This document shows, in pieces, positions 1 through 12,200 of a stretch of 64,000 nucleotides of DNA; the stretch's first letter is position 1, and each line of letters opens with the position of its first letter. The position numbers and the translations under genes are program-made. The stretch comes from Liolophura sinensis (Eukaryota > Mollusca > Polyplacophora > Chitonida > Chitonidae). The stretch lies in contig NC_088302.1 of assembly GCF_032854445.1 (NCBI RefSeq), positions 48,578,046-48,642,045 on the forward strand, written 5' to 3'. Under the pieces are notes generated by a model, which saw only the letters and a list, made by a program, of their open reading frames with translations, was not told where the DNA came from and did not search any database.

Positions 1-1789
1 AGAAAAAAACCTCGACACCACGAAGCAAACATTTAACACTACAGTCTACAGCCGAACCAGAGAAAGATGTGCTTAAAAAATCATTACCGTGTAAAGTGTG
101 TTCCCCTTTTCCACCAAAGTTCGTTCTTGTCATACCTCAAGAATTAAGAGATAAACTGTTTAGAATTTATCCACAAATTGGCTAGCCAAGAAAATAAATT
201 ATGAAAGGAAAAAAAAAAAAACAACAACACCAAATAAACAAAAGAAATATAACATGTTAGAAAACACTTATAAGCGGTTTATTTAACAAAACTGCTATAT
301 GATAATAAGCAAACCGGAAGTAGGGATTCCTGTCAGCACGTTGAGCGTGAGCTTGAGTACAAGTAACACTGCACAGTTTAAAAAAGTTCAAAAATGAAAA
401 TAACAATGGAAAAACCAGTTTTACACCATCCATCATTATCAACTGTATCCCATAAGTACCCCATGAGTTTCGGTAAAATGAGTAACAAATGCTTGGGAAA
501 AACATAGAACAATACCGAATATATGCTGGATATGCAGTAACAATGTGCAACGTGTGGCGTAGATGATACTGACGTTTAGTTCAGTTTTTATTACCCATAC
601 CGGAAGATTTCTTCAGATTGTAAGAGTACCAGTATCGGAGAGTAAAGATGAGAAACAATTGGCTTGTTTAACTCTCAGATCAGAGATCACTTTCACGTTA
701 AACTGGAATGAAATGTACATGATCGCGCACACAGACAATGAGCGATACAATAACCAAAATAACATCTCAAAAAATAGCAAGCGGAGAAACACAAGTTCTG
801 TACAACAAATGGAGAACAAAAGATGAATGCCAAATGGCGATATCTCCGTAGCCGATATCTCCAAACTCAGCAAAATCCATATTTCCAGAATGTATACCCT
901 ACGTACAATGAGACTAAACTCATAAACACCAAAGCCTAGAGAACGTTGGGCTGAATTACAGTGCAGGCTATAAACGTACACGAAGGGGAAAATGTAAGTC
1001 AAACATTTACCCGCTAAAATAAAAAAAAATACAACACAGTCTTTAAAAAGTGTGTTCGTAACACAGGTGCTCAAGTGAACCAGTAATACACTTATGTAAT
1101 GTAAGCAAATTAGCCGTACACGGTATCGTCAGCAGCTTAAACCTGGACCCTCCTGGATTATCTCTGGGCAGGGAATGTACCGATACTAACGAAATCACTG
1201 TGAACGTGTAATTTTTGCCGAAGAAACCCTTTCTTACGCTGTAAAGTTATAAAGGGTTTTGTTACGTTATTTAAACAATTTTAAAAATGTTCTCAAACAC
1301 AATACATCGAATCATTATTTATTAACAATTCTTCAGTTTATGTCTCGTTGATGATCAAAGAGCTGTGTCCCTTTGTCGTCTTGCGTCTATTTTACGTAAA
1401 GATCTCGTCCGTATATAAGACAACAATAAGCATCATATCCGTGGTGACATTGTGCGACACATGCACACTTCAAATCTTACACCATATATTTGAAGAAAAT
1501 AAGCATACCATCCTGAAAAACAGCACCGGTAGTTACATGGTGCAACTGAAGACGACATTTTCTACCTCCGTTTTAGAAGAGCCATTTGGCCTCGATAACG
1601 AAAGTCTGTACCTTTTTCAAACCGAGACCAAACGGTTGGTATGGAATGCAGCCAAATGTGACGTGCTTGAACACTCATAATAAAACAAACAAAGGTATGT
1701 TGTGACTGCACTCACTGAGTCATTCAGCTTAAGCTTATGTAAACATAAATGCAATATACAAACGAGATTGTTATGATTTACCTTAATTG
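1..1789. other. Upstream intergenic stretch, no supported gene
   Basis: I see no splice-consistent exon, RNA gene or recognisable transposon here. The open frames present (for example 1348-1680 on the plus strand) have no recognisable domain, no signal peptide and AT-driven composition. Confidence 0.5.
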
Positions 1790-1793
1790 TTGC

Positions 1794-1802
1794 TATATAT
1801 AA
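1794..1802 (+). promoter_or_regulatory. Putative TATA box of the first secreted-protein gene
   Basis: TATATATAA lies about 120 bases upstream of the ATG at 1922. Transcription starting about 30 bases downstream would give a 5' UTR of roughly 95 bases. This is a motif match and spacing argument only. Confidence 0.4.
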
Positions 1803-1921
1803 TAACTACTGCCATGAAAATGACAACTGTCTGAGACAGATTTCGGCGTTATTTAACCCTCGACATTTAATAAATGCGCATTTCGGCCTACTAGCTGTAC
1901 GTTGACATAGTGTGCTTAGAA

Positions 1922-4900
1922 ATGAGGAACACAGCTGATCTTGGGCCGATTGGACTATGCCTAGCGATTCTGTCTTGCGCAGAGGGATTCTTATGGCCTG
2001 GGTTGTCTTCTCGATTCGCTGACAATGTGAAGCCTCCGGTTTCACCAAGGGATACTCCACGCGGTCAGGTGTCTTATTCGGCTCAGCATCGGTCGATTCC
2101 AGCTCCTCAAGAACAAAATTTTCGATCGAAGAATCAAGAAGACCCCGACGACGAGAATGCCATCCCCATCTCGTACATTCCCCGATCCAGTCGCACGGAT
2201 AAACACCAGTACCCAGTGGCCTGGGCTTATTCACCACAGCAGTCCATTGCCCCAAAGGGCCAGTGTATCTGTAACTGCAACAACTACAAGGAGCCTGACA
2301 TTAACGAAGGTACCGATTTAACTTTATTTGGCAGAATATTCTTTATGTGCAGAATTTTTTTAGGGCTGGTTCTGCGGAAAAATTTTGTTGTATATTAAAT
2401 AAGATAATATGCTATAGTCATAGCTTTGTTCCTTTTTAAAATTATAACTCTGTTTGTACGGTTTAGCTTAGTCTTGTATTACACAGTTGCTCGACTTCTT
2501 GGAAACATTCAAATTATACTTCTATACAATCTTCCGATAATCTGTCACCTTCATAACACTCACTGACAGGTTTTCTGATTTATGTATTTTGACGGTCTTA
2601 TGACACTGATTGTATGCATGGCCTGAACTGTTATTTAAAAATGGCTGTAGTACTACTCCACCTAAGAAAAAAACAAACATGTTTCGAATCTGTGCGACCA
2701 AACATATATTTATATAAGGATGGACATCGGGCCAATAATCGCAAGGCTGTTTTTTTAAACGATGATTTTGAGAATCAAGACACTTTACATGCTTAAGATT
2801 TTGTCCAGGATGGTAAACTTCAAGCCATTATATTAATTCTCTTAATACATCTTGAGTTGTGTTTTTTTTAGAGCAGTTGCCAAATCAAATTAACCTGAGG
2901 CCAAAAACTCAGATTTCAGATATAGACTGTAGACTTGTAGTGTTCAATAACTATGTTTTTTTTCAGGGGTTTATTGCGAATGGAAAATGGTCTTCAAAGC
3001 GGTGCAAGGAAACGGGCGAAGTGTATTCAACGACTGGACAAACAGGGGAGGGATCAACGAGGGTGTAGCAAGCGCTCAGGATATCCTGAGTGAAATGCCT
3101 TACAGGGATGGGAGCGTCCTTGACAACTGGAACAAATTATACATTAGAAGAGTAAGAAATTCTTACTATCAATGCATTAGAAGAAATATTATCTCCTTTA
3201 TGTACATGTATATCTATTCTACTACTCTGTGGTACTATTTTAAGGGAACCTTTCGTTTTTTTAAGCTTTTTATATTTACGTTATTTTCCATATTTCCAAC
3301 AGTTTATTTTTTTGATACTTGAGGAGAAATAATGCCATAAAACTGGGCCTAGGCCTTAAGTGTCAAAATCTCTACTCCTTGATTGATTTATTCGTTAATT
3401 TGGTTGTTACTCGACGCCAAAATCAAGAATTGTGACCTATACAATGACGGTCGGTTTGATGGTCGGAAAAAATCAAAATACCCAGCATAAATCATCGACC
3501 TTTGGCAAGTTACGAGCTTTTTAACAGAAATGTCACCAGACCTCGGATTACACGTGGGCTGAGTGCTAATTTTCACTTAAAAGCCTATGCTTTAACCTGG
3601 CGGCGGCATGCTTACTACATTAAAAATGTGCTTCATTAAATTTTGCGTTGGAAGTTGTTTCCTTACTATAAGTAGCTTATAGTAAAACAATGACGAAAGT
3701 GAAAATGCAAAAATCAAAGTGTTACTTTGGGAATATTACCGTTCTACTGACTGCTACAGCTGCAAGCTCAAACTTCAAAGGCCACAATCTGCGACGGGGT
3801 GCAGATTTGGTTGCCGTTGATCCATTGTGGCCAGTGTAGTGGCGCGCATGCTGAAATGCAAATGTCTGGAGACAAGCGTTCAACAAGAATTAGACTTCAC
3901 TGACGGCAAAATGAGTATGGTTAACCTGTAACCAGCGAGAATCGGGAGTTTACAAATTCCGAAGTCGAAATTTGGTTTGAACTCAAATCTGGTAATATTA
4001 AGAGTTTTTTTGTAAGTGCTAGGTTAGCTTACCCCTGTATTCTCTGTTCATAATCCTTGTTTGCACAACAAAGTAAAACACTCTCGAATACGGCAAAACT
4101 AGTCATTCAGGTTAGGCAAATACAGACATTTGCGCCATTTTACACACCCATTTTAAATGTTTCAGGCCAAGATTGAAGTTTTCAAGCGCGGTGGGAGACA
4201 AACCTGGTTTTACTTTGATGCAACGGCTTCATCACCCGTTAGTTGGATGGATCCCTATCGCTTTTCGGCGTCGCCATACTTTCACATAGTCTACGACGGT
4301 CTATACTACAGTTCCGTCACAGGGTAATTTCTCTTACATACCTTATGGCAATAACTGTAACAATATCATTTTACATACATTTACATCCTGTGAACGATGG
4401 GTTTTCTCCCGTGACAAATGATCATTTCCCATCTGTAATAGTTTGTGCTGCAGCAATCAAAAAATGTTCTCTCACTACAAACAAGCAAACTAAACTTATT
4501 CAACAAAAGTCTGATTTTGAAGCGTGCAAATTAAGATGTTTCCCTCCTCTCGCACACCAGTCAAGAAACATACAATTTTACCCTAATCCCTTTGAAATAT
4601 AGGAAATATAAAAATAAGACTCGACACTCTAACCACGAAAAAAAAACCACTGAACGCACATATATGGAAGTTTAAAAAGTGTTCTTATTGTTTGATGAGG
4701 TACAAGGTCGTGGGTTTCCCCTGGGCCTGCCCGGTTTCCAGCCACCATGATGCTGGCTGCCGTCGCAAAAGTAAAATATTCTTGAGTACCTCGAAAAATA
4801 CCAATGATACAAATAGATAAATTCTCAAAAGACTTTTGAAAGCGACGGCAAAAGACTATAATCTACAGGCGATGCCGAAAGACCTTTGCAAGGCATGTTT

Positions 4901-6305
4901 AAGAGTCATGGCCATGAAACATCACTTTCGTAGGATATTTTTGTGAAAGTTTATCCAGATAAAATATGTATAACATGTAAACGTGCTTACAAGTAAGCAC
5001 GCTTAATGTACGACTTTTCGTGCATTTTTTCACGTTGTCAGAGTTCATCTGTTACTATTTAGGGAAGGGGGTGGATCACGATTTGAAATTGCTGCATCGC
5101 TAGGAGACTGTACCAACATGTGTGGGTACCTTATGGTCCTGGACCCTGATAGCTCTTTGTGTGATTTTGAAGACTTGGGCACGCCACCTCACTTTTTATA
5201 CAGCTTAAATCCATACGCGTGCGCCCGATGGGATCTTGGTAAGTACTGCCCCTATCACAATATGCAACTTTCATAAAGCTGTTTTTGACTGAATGACAAG
5301 CACTTCGTTTAGAGCAATGTTTGCATGTGATCAGATAGACTCATGGGCCAGCGTTATTTCTGAAGAATACTCGTAACCACGTTAGAACTCGGGATTTCAT
5401 CTTGCGTTTCATCTTCAGTCTTGCTGTATCCTTGACTAAAACAAAATACTAAGTATTATCCACTCGACTGTTCTATCATGCAGTCTTATATGATGTTTAC
5501 TGGAGACCGTTTGCCTTACTCAAATACAACACATATCACTTGTGCATAATTTTCTCATGTAATTTTGGTGGGCGTCCGTGGCTCATTTGCTTACCAATGC
5601 GATCGCTGTGAGTTCAAGTGCATCTCATGCTGGTTTCCTCTCCAGCCGTGCATGGGAAGGTCTTCCAGCAACCAGTGGATGGTCGTGAGCTTCCCACCAT
5701 AATGTTGGTCGCCGTCGTGTAAGTGAAATATTCTGAGTACGGCGTAAAACACCAAACAAATACATAACTAAATAAATGAATAATATTATTTTGCGTGATG
5801 TTGATGGCTTACATCGGTCACTACGACTTTCTGAATGGCTGAATGGCTTTCAGCTTCTGCTTTAGTACTATCTGCTATCAAGTTTGCGACATGATAATGT
5901 TTGTAACAATCTCACCAAAACTATGCTGGCATAATAAGACGCACAGTCAGCTTTAAAATAATCATGTCCAGTAACCTTCAAAGATTAGATTAAATAAACG
6001 GGTTTACATGTCTGTTTGTGAAATAGGATAATGTCATTTAAACTTCCAGCGAGAAAACTTTCCTAGATCAAAAATATTAAGATACCACGGAAAGTGAATA
6101 TCTTGTTCTACAGTTTGGTATAAAGTTCTAACTGGTTTTCGATATGCAGGTTGGTCATTAAAACTACGCATCATCAGAATCCTAAAATTGGTTTTCTCAC
6201 TATAATTTGTTATATATTTATTATTTGTTTTCAATTCCAGGGAGTAACGTGGATGAAGGAGATCGATTTGTGGTCTCATTGAAGATCTGCGATTTGGAAT
6301 TGTAA
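1922..6305 (+). CDS. Five-exon gene for a secreted protein of an uncharacterised invertebrate domain family (paralogue A)
   Basis: Exons are 1922-2309, 2967-3151, 4166-4323, 5063-5238 and 6241-6305. They are joined by GT-AG introns of phase 1, 0, 2 and 1 into a 323-residue protein. The ATG at 1922 was chosen because it begins a signal peptide (hydrophobic GLCLAILSCA at residues 11-20); the open frame upstream of it has no ATG. Residues about 30-110 are polar and probably disordered. C115, C117 and C119 form a CxCxC motif. A conserved domain follows: WKMVFKAV at 135-142, LDNW near the end of exon 2, WFYFDATA in exon 3, and a Cys cluster (C260, C264, C277) around CGYLMVLDPDSSLC, then C297 and C319. 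From memory, the order VFKAV / LDNW / aromatic-FDG / C..D.GWLVV..C / FLYS matches a family of uncharacterised extracellular proteins in molluscs and cnidarians. No enzymatic residues are recognisable, so function is unknown. The domain in the second gene at 13.5-19.0 kb is clearly homologous. Confidence 0.85.
4697..4815 (+). mobile_element. Partial tRNA-derived SINE (family A), 3' half, in intron 3
   Basis: The segment has the shared core (CCGGTTTCCAGCCACCATGA, TGCTGGCTGCCGTCG) and the tail AAAATATTCTTGAGTACC. It matches the better copy at 49253-49464 but is diverged and lacks the tRNA-like head. Confidence 0.6.
5568..5787 (+). mobile_element. tRNA-derived SINE (family A), near full length, in intron 4
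   Basis: The head (GGGCGTCCGTGGCTCATTTG) and a B-box-like GTGAGTTCAAGTGC are followed by the family core and tail (GTCGTGTAAGTGAAATATTC, GTACGGCGTAAAACACC) and AAATAAAT. An internal insertion or degeneration is present around 5645-5690. Confidence 0.7.
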
Positions 6306-6534
6306 AGCGTTTACTTGTAGACAGTGCTGTTAATGTATAAACTGGATTAACTATTTTCGAACTCGATGAGTGAGGATTGAACGCACCATTCTATTAAAGC
6401 TTATTTGTCAACCTGTTCTTGTGTTTGCCCATCCAGCTACAATTTGATAAACCAATTAAACCAACCAATCTAATCTTGTCTCTTTAACATTATTTTGAAG
6501 ATGATGCCTCCCAAATGTTTTGATATTTTAAGAG

Positions 6535-6540
6535 AATAAA
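6535..6540 (+). terminator. Polyadenylation signal of paralogue A
   Basis: AATAAA lies 230 bases after the stop codon ending at 6305, the first canonical signal downstream of it. Confidence 0.5.
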
Positions 6541-6587
6541 TTTGTGAATCATGCAACAAATTCATATGTCTTTCAACATTTTTGGTC

Positions 6588-8858
6588 TTGTCTGGATTAT
6601 TTATCCGTGTAACACCACTGCTTTACTGTTACGATACCTGTGGTTCCGCCTCTCACTCATATGCGTGTAGCACCACTGTTTTACTGTTACGATACCCATG
6701 GTTCCGCCTTAGACTATATATCCGTGTAGCACCACTGTTTTACTATTACGATACCCGTGGTTGAGCCTCAGACTATATATCCGTGTGGTGGGGCTGTGTC
6801 AGTGTCAAAATGCCTGTTGTGGTGCCTCAAACAATGTACCCACGTAGTGAGGCTGTGCCAGTGTCAAACAATGTATCCACGTAGTGAGGCTGTGCCAGTG
6901 TCACAATACTTGTTGTGATGCCTCAAACAACATATCCACGTAGTGAGGCTGTGCCAGTGTCACAGTACTTGTTGTGGTGCCTCAAACAATGTATCCACGT
7001 ACAGAGGCTGTGCCAGTGTCACAATACTTCTTGTGGTGACCCTGATAACATATCCACGTAGTGAGGCTGTGTCAGTGTCACAGTACTTGTTGTGGTGCCT
7101 CAAACAAAGTATCCATGTAGTGAGGCTGTGCCAGTGTCATAACACTTGTTGTGGTGCCTCAGACAATGTATCCATGTACTGGGGCCGTGCCAGTGTCACA
7201 GTACTTGTTGTGGTGCCTCAAACAATGTATCCATATAGTGAGGCCGTGCGAGTGTCAAAATACATGTTGTGGTGCTTGAGACAATGTATCCATGTAGTGA
7301 GGCTGTGCCAGTGTCACAATACTTGTGATGACTCAAACAATGTATCAATGTAATGGGGATGTGCCAGTGTCACAATACTTGTTGTGGTGTCTCAGAAAAT
7401 GTCTACATGTAGTGAGGCCGTGTCAGTGTCACAATACTTGTTGCGGTGCTTCAGACAATGTATCCATGTACTGGGGCTGTGTCAGTGTCACAATACTTGT
7501 TGTGGTGTCTCAGACGATGTATCCATGTCCTGGGCCTGTGCCTGTGTCACAATACTTGTTGTGGTGCCTTAGACGATGTATCCATGTACTGGGGCTGTGT
7601 CAGTGTCACAATACTTGCGATGCCTCAGACAAAGTATCCATGTACTGGGGCTGTGTCAGTGTCATAGTACTTGTAATGCCTCAGACAATGTATCCATCTA
7701 CTGTGGTTGTGCCAGTGTCGCAATACTTTTTGTGGTGCCTCAGACAATATATCCATGTACTGGGGCTGTGTCAGTGTCACAATACCTGTTGTGGTGCCTC
7801 AGACAATGTATCCATGTACTGGGGCTGTGTCAGTGTCACAATACTTGTTGTGGTGTCTCAGACGATGTATCCATGTCCTGGGCCTGTGCCTGTGTCACAA
7901 TACTTGTTGTGGTGCCTTAGACGATGTATCCATGTACTGGGGCTGTGTCAGTGTCACAATACTTGCGATGCCTCAGACAAAGTATCCATGTACTGGGGCT
8001 GTGTCAGTGTCACAGTACTTGTAATGCCTCAGACAATGTATCCATCTACTGTGGTTGTGCCAGTGTCGCAATACTTTTTGTGGTGCCTCAGACAATATAT
8101 CCATGTACTGGGGCTGTGTCAGTGTCACAATACCTGTTGTGGTGCCTCAGACAATGTATCCATGTACTGGGGCCGTGTCAGTGTCATAATACTTGTTGTT
8201 GTGCCTCAGATAATGTATCCATGTACTGGGGCTGTGTCAGTGTCGCAATACTTGTTGTGGTGTCCCAGACAATGTATCCATGTCCTGGGGCTGTGTCAGT
8301 GTCACAATATTTGTTGTGGTGCTTCAGACAATGTATTCATATACCGGGGGTGTGACAGTGTCACAATACTTGTAGTGGTGCCTCAGACAATGTATCCATG
8401 TACTGGGGCTGTGTCAGTGTCACAATACTTGAGATGCCTCAGACAATGTATCCATGTACTGGGGCTGTGTCAGTGTCACAGTACTTGTAATGCCTCAGAC
8501 AATGTATCCATGTAGTGAGGCTGTGCCAGTTTCACAACACTTGTTGTGGTGCCTCAGACAATGTATCAATGTAGTGAGGCTGTGCCAGTGTCACAATACT
8601 TGTGATGTCTGAAACAATGTACTGGGGCTGTGCCAGTGTCACAATACTTGTTGTGGTGCCTCAGACAATGTATCCATGTAGTGAGGCATTGCCAGTGTCA
8701 CAATACTTGTGATGTCGGAAACAATGTATTGGGGCTGTGCCAGTGTCACAATACTTGTTGTGGTTCCTCAGACAATGTATCAATGTAGTGGGGCTGTGTC
8801 AGTGTCACAATACTTGTCGTGGTGCCTCAGACAATGTATCCATGTAGTGAGGCTGTGG
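6588..8858. repeat. 59-bp satellite array (about 38 units)
   Basis: Tandem units of about 59 bases contain GCTGTGTCAGTGTCACAATA, CTTGTTGTGGTGCCTCAGAC and AATGTATCCATGTA. A 56-base variant lacks three bases after ACTTG (for example the unit near 7600-7660). The first three to four units (6588-6790) are longer (about 62 bases) and diverged, sharing only the GCCTCAGACTATATATCCGTGTA-like half. Two subtypes alternate: one with GTAGTGAGG, which holds stop codons, and one with GTACTGGGG, which removes them. The array begins about 50 bases after the poly(A) signal of paralogue A. The long open frames in it are repeat artefacts. Confidence 0.95.
7446..8141. repeat. 348-bp higher-order duplication inside the satellite
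   Basis: Two consecutive, nearly identical blocks (7446-7793 and 7794-8141) each contain six units (four of 59 and two of 56 bases). They share diagnostic variants such as TGTCCTGGGCCTGTGCCTGT and CATCTACTGTGGTTGTGCCA. I saw only a few substitutions between the copies, for example GTCATAGTAC versus GTCACAGTAC. This indicates a recent duplication. Confidence 0.85.
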
Positions 8859-9034
8859 TTTGTTGAATGCAAGATTGGTACACATTTTTTAACATGAGAC
8901 ACAAAATAGTTATTGCTGGTGACGTTTTGACGTAGCATCTAATTTCGTTAGATGAAACCACTCAGTGGCTGCTTGTACAACCTAATATAGTACACATATT
9001 TGTACGTCATGTGCTCGTAACTTTCCCGAGCTTG

Positions 9035-9330
9035 ACATTTTTTCCGGGCATCTGGGTTTCCTCTAGCTCATATAGCACTGCCGCTTCGAACCTGGGATCA
9101 AACTCGGTCGAGCCATATCAAGGACGTTAAAAATGGTACTTGCCGCCTCGCTTGTCATTCAACACTGACAAGTTAGAGCAAGGAAACAGAACCGGTTGTC
9201 GCGGTGTCGGTGTCTGTGGGTGGGGTGGGATGCCTGTCGTCTTTACCATGCTGCTTCAGTGGCGTCAGCACTTTGACAGCATGGACGCCCGGCTGCAAGA
9301 AGATACAGTGTGTGTACAAAATGACTCCTT
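9035..9330 (+). mobile_element. Interspersed element (family B), tRNA-derived SINE-like
   Basis: It has a tRNA-like B box in the head (CTGGGATCAAACTCGGTCGA). The body (GAACCGGTTGTCGCGGTGTC, then GCTTCAGTGGCGTCAGCACT) matches the reverse complement of the copy at 10545-10830. The two copies are inverted relative to each other, about 1.2 kb apart. Confidence 0.5.
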
Positions 9331-10544
9331 GTGGTCACAAGACTGAAAAAACAGTATGACAGTAAACTCCAAGCTTTCATTCATTCATTCAGATCGTAAA
9401 ATTTAAAAGTTATTGAGTATGGTCAAACAAAAATCATATAAAACAATAAATCAGTTCCTCCACTATTTACCAGTGGAAATTTTCTGTTTCACGCGGTACT
9501 CATGAATGCTTCACTTAATTTTACTGAACAATAGTGCTTTTTCATTTTCATTTTCAGCGTGACACTTTGTGAAAATTGCAACAACTACCGCACTTATATA
9601 GATTGCAGAAATCGTAAAGAGTAGCCACCAGAATAGGTTTATCGACAAGAGCTTCATAGATGAACATGTATTGTTAATACAGAATAAGACATCTACGAGC
9701 TACTATTTTATAGATTCAAAGCAATATTATAATTGATATGAGTAGGAATCAAAAACATATTCTTTATCCAATTAAGACCTACCTCTGTACTTCGTCCCTC
9801 CGGTGATATGTTCGTATGTAGTATTGAGGAGGACCTATGTTTGTTTAAAACATTTAGATTCGAATGGTATTTTGGGTAAACTCACGGTGGTATTATTTAC
9901 CTGTATGTGCAGCATTTGTCTCATGCTGCAAAATCCCTCATTCTCACTACAACAAATACCATTCGTCATTTACAAATAACACAACAAGCACTATATATGC
10001 TGTAATGGGCTTAAGATTCATATTGTTGCCGAGAATCTACAGTTTGAAAATAATTTCTAATTCAGAATGTTAATTTCTATCAGCTTGCTTTTGAAACCAG
10101 AATTCCATGTCTCAAATGATGCGGTAATAATTCGAGACACAAAATACTGAACTGAAGCCCATACCTCGTGTGCCCAAGCAATGGAAAGGCAAAAAACTTC
10201 ACCACTCGAACTCATTCCGCTGCTCGATGTCCCAGACAAAACTTTGCCAATGAAACGTATAATGCCTTTAAGGACTTTGTGAAACACTCTCCAGTTGGGT
10301 GTAAAACATCTATCGGGTCTATGGGTGACGGAAGCTCTCGCGTCCAGCGTAAACAATCGCCTTTCCCCTGGAACATGATAAACCTACCTACTTAAAATAG
10401 CAACCGAATTCAGAGTTAGCTGGATTAGACACGACTGGTCAATGGCTTTACAATCCAGCGCGACTCGGGTGAAGAGAAGATGGAATTGCTGTTCTGCCTA
10501 CAGATGATACCGTATACAAAATGCTTACATCATTAGTTTGTGCA

Positions 10545-10830
10545 GTTGTTTTTCAAAATATCGACATTTGTACATTTAGGTTTTAACGTCCTACTTGGCA
10601 ATTTTTCAGTCATATGAGGACGAAGGGCCATTGGGTGTGTGTACATATAGTGTGTTTTCTTGGGGCAGAGCGAGTCCAGGCCACCAAAGTGCTGCCACCA
10701 CTGAAATAACATGTCGAAGACACCAAGCATGATACCCATCCCAGTCACATTACGTTGACACCGGGCCAACCAGTCCTGTTTCCTTGCTCTAACATCTAAC
10801 CTCTAACCGAGGCAGCAACAAGTTTTTAAA
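10545..10830 (-). mobile_element. Interspersed element (family B), inverted copy
   Basis: On the minus strand it reads CCGGTGTCAACGTAATGTGA, then GGTGTCTTCGACATG and CAGTGGTGGCAGCACTTTGG. The same modules recur at 9035-9330 (+), 19965-20205 (-) and 23060-23228 (-). The end near 10560 shares AACGTCCTACTTGGCAATTT with the 21895-22190 segment. Confidence 0.5.
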
Positions 10831-11747
10831 AGTCTTTGGTATGACATTAGGCCACTGAAGCAGTTTGTCAGCATTCCGAAAAGCCGCCATTAATGATTGG
10901 TGTGTCAAGAGGGTTTGTTTGTTTATACCGAGAAGACAGAGAAGACTTGTCCTGACTTCACAGTGACATAACATAGATCTCATGAATATATCGTATTCTC
11001 AACACAGGCTGGACATACTCTGCATAGAATAAAGCACCGGTGAGATTGATTTAGTTAAGTTCCAAACAAGTTCCGAAGGACCCTGCCGTGCAAAATGTAT
11101 ATGACTGACCTTCAGATAAAAGCTCATTGGGATGTCGTATTTCTCTGCAACAACTATAAATATAACGATATTTGTAATGGAGCTACGTTGTACGTGTTAT
11201 TATTGCAACAGCAACTGCCGCAACATTAACGCATTCTATGTCGACCCTCACACCGGAGGAACAATTTAAAAGCATCAGTCCTTTTCAAACAAAGTAGATT
11301 GTCTGCGCCTTTCCGTCAAACCGACATACCACAACATTACTGTGTTCGAAACATCCTCTGTGTTCAATCCCCTTAAACTCCCTTTACTGTGGGACAAGAT
11401 GCCGAACCACCAAATTACGCGGGCACTGCAAGAAACAGTCCTTTTGGAAGGGTACTGTTGTGTAATTGAAAAATATTCAAACATTAAACTGAGTGCGGAT
11501 TCGTGAAAATCGAAAAGTCTCACTGAAGAATTAGACGTTTAATACTCGTGTTATTCAAGGACATCTCCACGCTGGATTTCTCAACTCTGTAAACTACTTT
11601 TCCTCACAAAGACTCAATTGGTTATTAGTGTTTAATGGACCCGGTCGTTAATATAAAACACAACAAAGCTTTCTTTAGTTCCAGTACATGTACTTGTACA
11701 AGGGTTACTATTCATTGGATGTACTATTGCACATTGACTTTCTTAAA

Positions 11748-11778
11748 TTTACTTAAATTTACTTAAATTTACTTAAAC
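11748..11778. repeat. Short tandem repeat, 11-bp unit
   Basis: TTAAATTTACT is repeated about three times. It is a simple low-complexity repeat. Confidence 0.8.
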
Positions 11779-11779
11779 A

Positions 11780-12200
11780 GCAATATACAGAAGGATTTTC
11801 GTCGTGCACATGTAGCATTTGTTAGGTTCCGTGTGCTGTGTGACGATTTCAATCAACGTCACAAAACTGCAAAAACTTTTCTATTGTGGTTTTACGAGTG
11901 GGTAAAACTTATGGGTGAGTATGGACAAAGTGGCCAGAATCCTTTGCACTCTGCTTATGGTTGTGTCTGGTTCCGCTTAATCCCGGACTAGGATCCGTAT
12001 ATATATTGAGTAGAACTCGATGGCCATATGAACAATCAAAGCTCAATATGAACAATCAAAGCTAGAAGATACATATTTTGTTATCGACAAATTATATATT
12101 ATAGCATGGTACACGATTTTAATACTGATTTCATTCATTCGCCTAGAACACATGTTGCGCTTTTCCAACATCATTGAAAACGGAATACTTCCCTTTGTAT
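11780..12200 (+). repeat. Dispersed repeat, copy 1 (second copy at the right window edge)
   Basis: The stretches TAGCATTTGTTAGG, TTTCAATCAACGTCAC, AGATACATATTTTG, ACTGATTTCATTCATTCGCC and TAGAACACATGTTGCG recur in the same order and orientation, with substitutions, at 63770-64000. No coding capacity or terminal repeats were seen. Confidence 0.55.

Noticed and set aside
613-1074. 153-codon minus-strand open frame
   Set aside because: No domain, no consistent splice context and AT-rich composition. The overlapping opposite frame is also open.
1348-1680. 110-codon plus-strand open frame
   Set aside because: Nothing recognisable in the sequence, and no promoter or splice support. Chance openness cannot be excluded.
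7325-8515. 396-codon open frame and several overlapping ones
   Set aside because: They are by-products of the 59-bp satellite, whose main subtype lacks stops in every plus-strand frame. Overlapping frames are equally open.
6588-8858. CRISPR array
   Set aside because: The units are contiguous with no unique spacers and the genome is eukaryotic.
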